Positions 62,101 to 64,000 of a stretch of DNA of 64,000 nucleotides are shown one piece after another; the stretch's first letter is position 1, and the number at the start of each line of letters is the position of its first letter. The notes beneath the pieces were generated by a model. That model was not told where the DNA came from. It was given only the letters and a program-made list of their open reading frames with translations, and did not search any database. This DNA comes from Strigops habroptila (taxonomy: Eukaryota; Chordata; Aves; Psittaciformes; Psittacidae). Made by a program: the position numbers and the translations under genes. The stretch lies in assembly GCF_004027225.2 (NCBI RefSeq), contig NC_044290.2, positions 9,440,906 to 9,504,905 on the forward strand. The letters are read 5' to 3'.

Positions 62101-63159
62101 AGCTGGGCAGCCCTATCGCTGTGTCCCAGTTTCTCCGCATCTTCTTTTCCTTTTTATTACTGGTATGAGAGGAAAGTGGGTGGGAAGGAAGCACAGTTCT
62201 CCCTCCTAGTCAGGGGCAGAAAGAGGAAGTAACGGGCCCCAAATAAGGCATGAGACCTAGCTAAGCCGAGACCCACAAACCCATCCATCCTCCTACTCCC
62301 TCTCCATTTCCAGTTTGGGAATATAGAAATTTCTGCTCAGCTCTTTGACACACAAACCACACAGGCACCAACTGAATATCTGGGTGCGGAGCAGTATTAA
62401 TAAAAGACTTCACATTACACTCCGTACCTAAGTACTGCTACCTCCCCAAAAGAATAAAAAATGAGATGAAAGCACTGGCCTCCCCTCCTAATAGTCTTTC
62501 TTTTCTCTGTCTGTAAAGATGCACAAAGCTACAGAATGGAGATACTAGATATACTCCTCTTCCCCCCAGCTTTTTAAGGCGATTCATGTGTTTTGCACCT
62601 GGCAAGACTCTAACCAAAGCTACAGGTCAACCACAGCACAATCTGGGTTGAAGTAATGCAGTGACCCAGCCAGTGGGACAGGATCCACCAGGGAAAAAAT
62701 GACTGTGTTGAAATTTTAGACGAACAAAAAAAGACATTGTCATATTCGGCTGTTTTATCAGTTCACACTGGTGAGGGTTAGTAGAGCTGCCAGAAAGCAG
62801 GGCAAGCCCTGACGAGGTGCAATGGCCATGAGCTCCTGCCAGTGTCTAAAAAGAGTAATAAAGCCCATGGCAGAAGGTCAGTTAAAGGTAATGGATGTTG
62901 GAAGAAGCCCAAAGACTACATTAAATTACATTGTGAAGGTTCCCCATGAACCCCAAAATGACTTACTATGGCTCTGACAGATACTACCACAAATGCCATC
63001 TGTCAACCACCTACAATATGCAGTACAATTATATACAGAATAAAAACGTAACTATAGCACAACATAGTCACAGGTACCCTATTTGTTCAACCCAATGCCT
63101 CCTCGACTCTTCACAAAACATTTCTGAAACCTAGGTAAGATTAATATTCTCCACATTAC

Positions 63160-63460
63160 ATCTTGCACAGATGAAGAAGCTTTACAGCTGGATTACAAAT
63201 GCTTTTTCATTGGTTTACAGCCTTCGGGGAGTATCGCTAATGCACAGAAAGTCTTTGGGTTCTAAGTTTTGCACTGGGATATCTGACATGCCGAGAGCCA
63301 CGGAGAATAAACCGAAACCTTCGTGTAGCCTGATAGCTCCCTACTGGCTATATAGTAGATCGAGTTCAAGAAAGCAAATTAATTCATTAAAGCAACATAT
63401 AGTCAGTCAATTAGCTTCAGATCCCTGTTTCACAGAGTCTCGGGAAGAACGGATGTTTTG
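63160..63460. promoter_or_regulatory. Candidate conserved noncoding element in CACNG4 intron 1
   Basis: Unique sequence with many retained CpGs for an intron (CGGGG, ATCGC, CCGAGA, ACGG, ACCGAAACCTTCG) and CTGGCTATATAG, AATTAATTCATTAA cores. A 103-codon open frame crosses it on + but has no recognisable family. Composition-based guess. Confidence 0.2.
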
Positions 63461-64000
63461 TTACATCAATACGGTCATCTGAGAACCTCTGAACAAATGT
63501 TCAAAGAGGTGCATTTAGGAGATCTGTGCTTTTTTTATTCAAGAACAGATAACGCCTTAACCCATCTTCTGCTGACTGTTCCTCTAGCACAAAATTTCTC
63601 AGTATTTTAAAATATGTTACCCTGTGGACAGTATTTCAAACGGGTTAACTCTGCATCCCTAAAGACTGCTTCAAATTCAGAAACTCTCTCTAGCAAATAG
63701 AATGCTCTTTCAAACCTAAAAAGGCTGTCAAAAATCACTCCATCAACTGCTGGCAAAACTGCACTGCTTCAAACTCTGCTTCAAAGGTGACGTTAGAGCT
63801 CCAAGAATTCCTTTTAAAAACAGTGAGCAAAGCACAGGCACTTTCTCAACAGCACGTGTTTTACCAAGGAAACGGAGATGGTATGAGTAGGATGTATGGA
63901 AAGAAAGAATTAAAACATGGGCTGAATCTCAGAAAAATCCTTCTCTAACGTGTTTACATTTGTTTTGAAAGATTCATGGATGCAAATTCACTCTTCAGGA

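Larger units (their letters stand above)
36215..64000 (-). other. CACNG4: CACNG4 intron 1 (3' part, continues beyond the window)
   Basis: No sequence to the right edge encodes the TARP first exon (N-terminus, membrane segment 1, DYWLYS and GLWRVCC motifs) on the - strand, so all of this is read as intron 1, at least 27.8 kb. TARP first introns are usually the longest. It has no CR1 copy that I could find, and scattered relics of palindromic repeats, short tandem repeats and hairpins are listed separately. Short open frames on both strands show no family resemblance. An unrelated noncoding RNA cannot be excluded. Confidence 0.75.

Noticed and set aside
63171-63482. 103-codon open frame on the + strand
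   Set aside because: No known domain and no splice or promoter signal. The open frame may only reflect composition of a conserved noncoding stretch.
1-64000. CRISPR arrays, operons, phage or plasmid elements
   Set aside because: None seen. The exon-intron genes, CR1 repeats and splice signals show a vertebrate nuclear sequence.

Overview
The window is nuclear DNA from an amniote, most likely a bird. It contains multi-exon vertebrate genes with GT-AG introns, three 3'-end fragments of CR1 LINEs (the usual interspersed repeat of birds), and no mammalian SINEs. The predicted proteins are close to the human HELZ, CACNG1 and CACNG4 products as I remember them, and the gene order matches human 17q24 (HELZ - CACNG1 - CACNG4). 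I cannot fix the species from sequence alone; other sauropsids also carry CR1.

Layout. Bases 1-2897 are the last intron of HELZ (+ strand), ending in a CR1 fragment only about 45 bases before the splice acceptor. Bases 2898-3229 are the terminal HELZ coding exon, followed by a long AT-rich 3' UTR with several possible poly(A) signals (about 3787 to 5777). Bases of roughly 5.8-11.0 kb are a tail-to-tail intergenic spacer with one more CR1 fragment. CACNG1 lies on the - strand with all four coding exons complete: 20836-21076, 15000-15074, 12736-12873 and 11763-11989. They join in frame to a 226-residue protein. A GC-richer stretch with paired CAGCTG E-boxes lies just upstream of its start codon. 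Bases of about 21.5-27.1 kb are the CACNG1-CACNG4 spacer, which holds a CR1 fragment and an imperfect 39-bp tandem duplication. CACNG4 is also on the - strand. Coding exons 2-4 are present (36131-36214, 31006-31146, 29619-30157), with a probable 3' UTR of 1.1-2.5 kb below 29619. Its first coding exon is not visible, so 36215-64000 is read as intron 1 continuing beyond the window.

The two channel genes encode related four-pass membrane proteins of the claudin-like gamma/TARP family. CACNG1 is the gamma-1 subunit of the skeletal-muscle L-type calcium channel. CACNG4 is a TARP that escorts AMPA receptors and ends in a PDZ-binding tail. HELZ is an unrelated RNA helicase-family protein whose 3' end faces CACNG1.

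I see no CRISPR, operon, RNA gene or undescribed protein-coding system. The items worth a second look are structural: overlapping mutually exclusive hairpins at 50530-50566, a strong hairpin at 5533-5568, several relics of palindromic MITE-like repeats, a four-residue loop difference in CACNG1, and candidate conserved noncoding blocks in the long CACNG4 intron.
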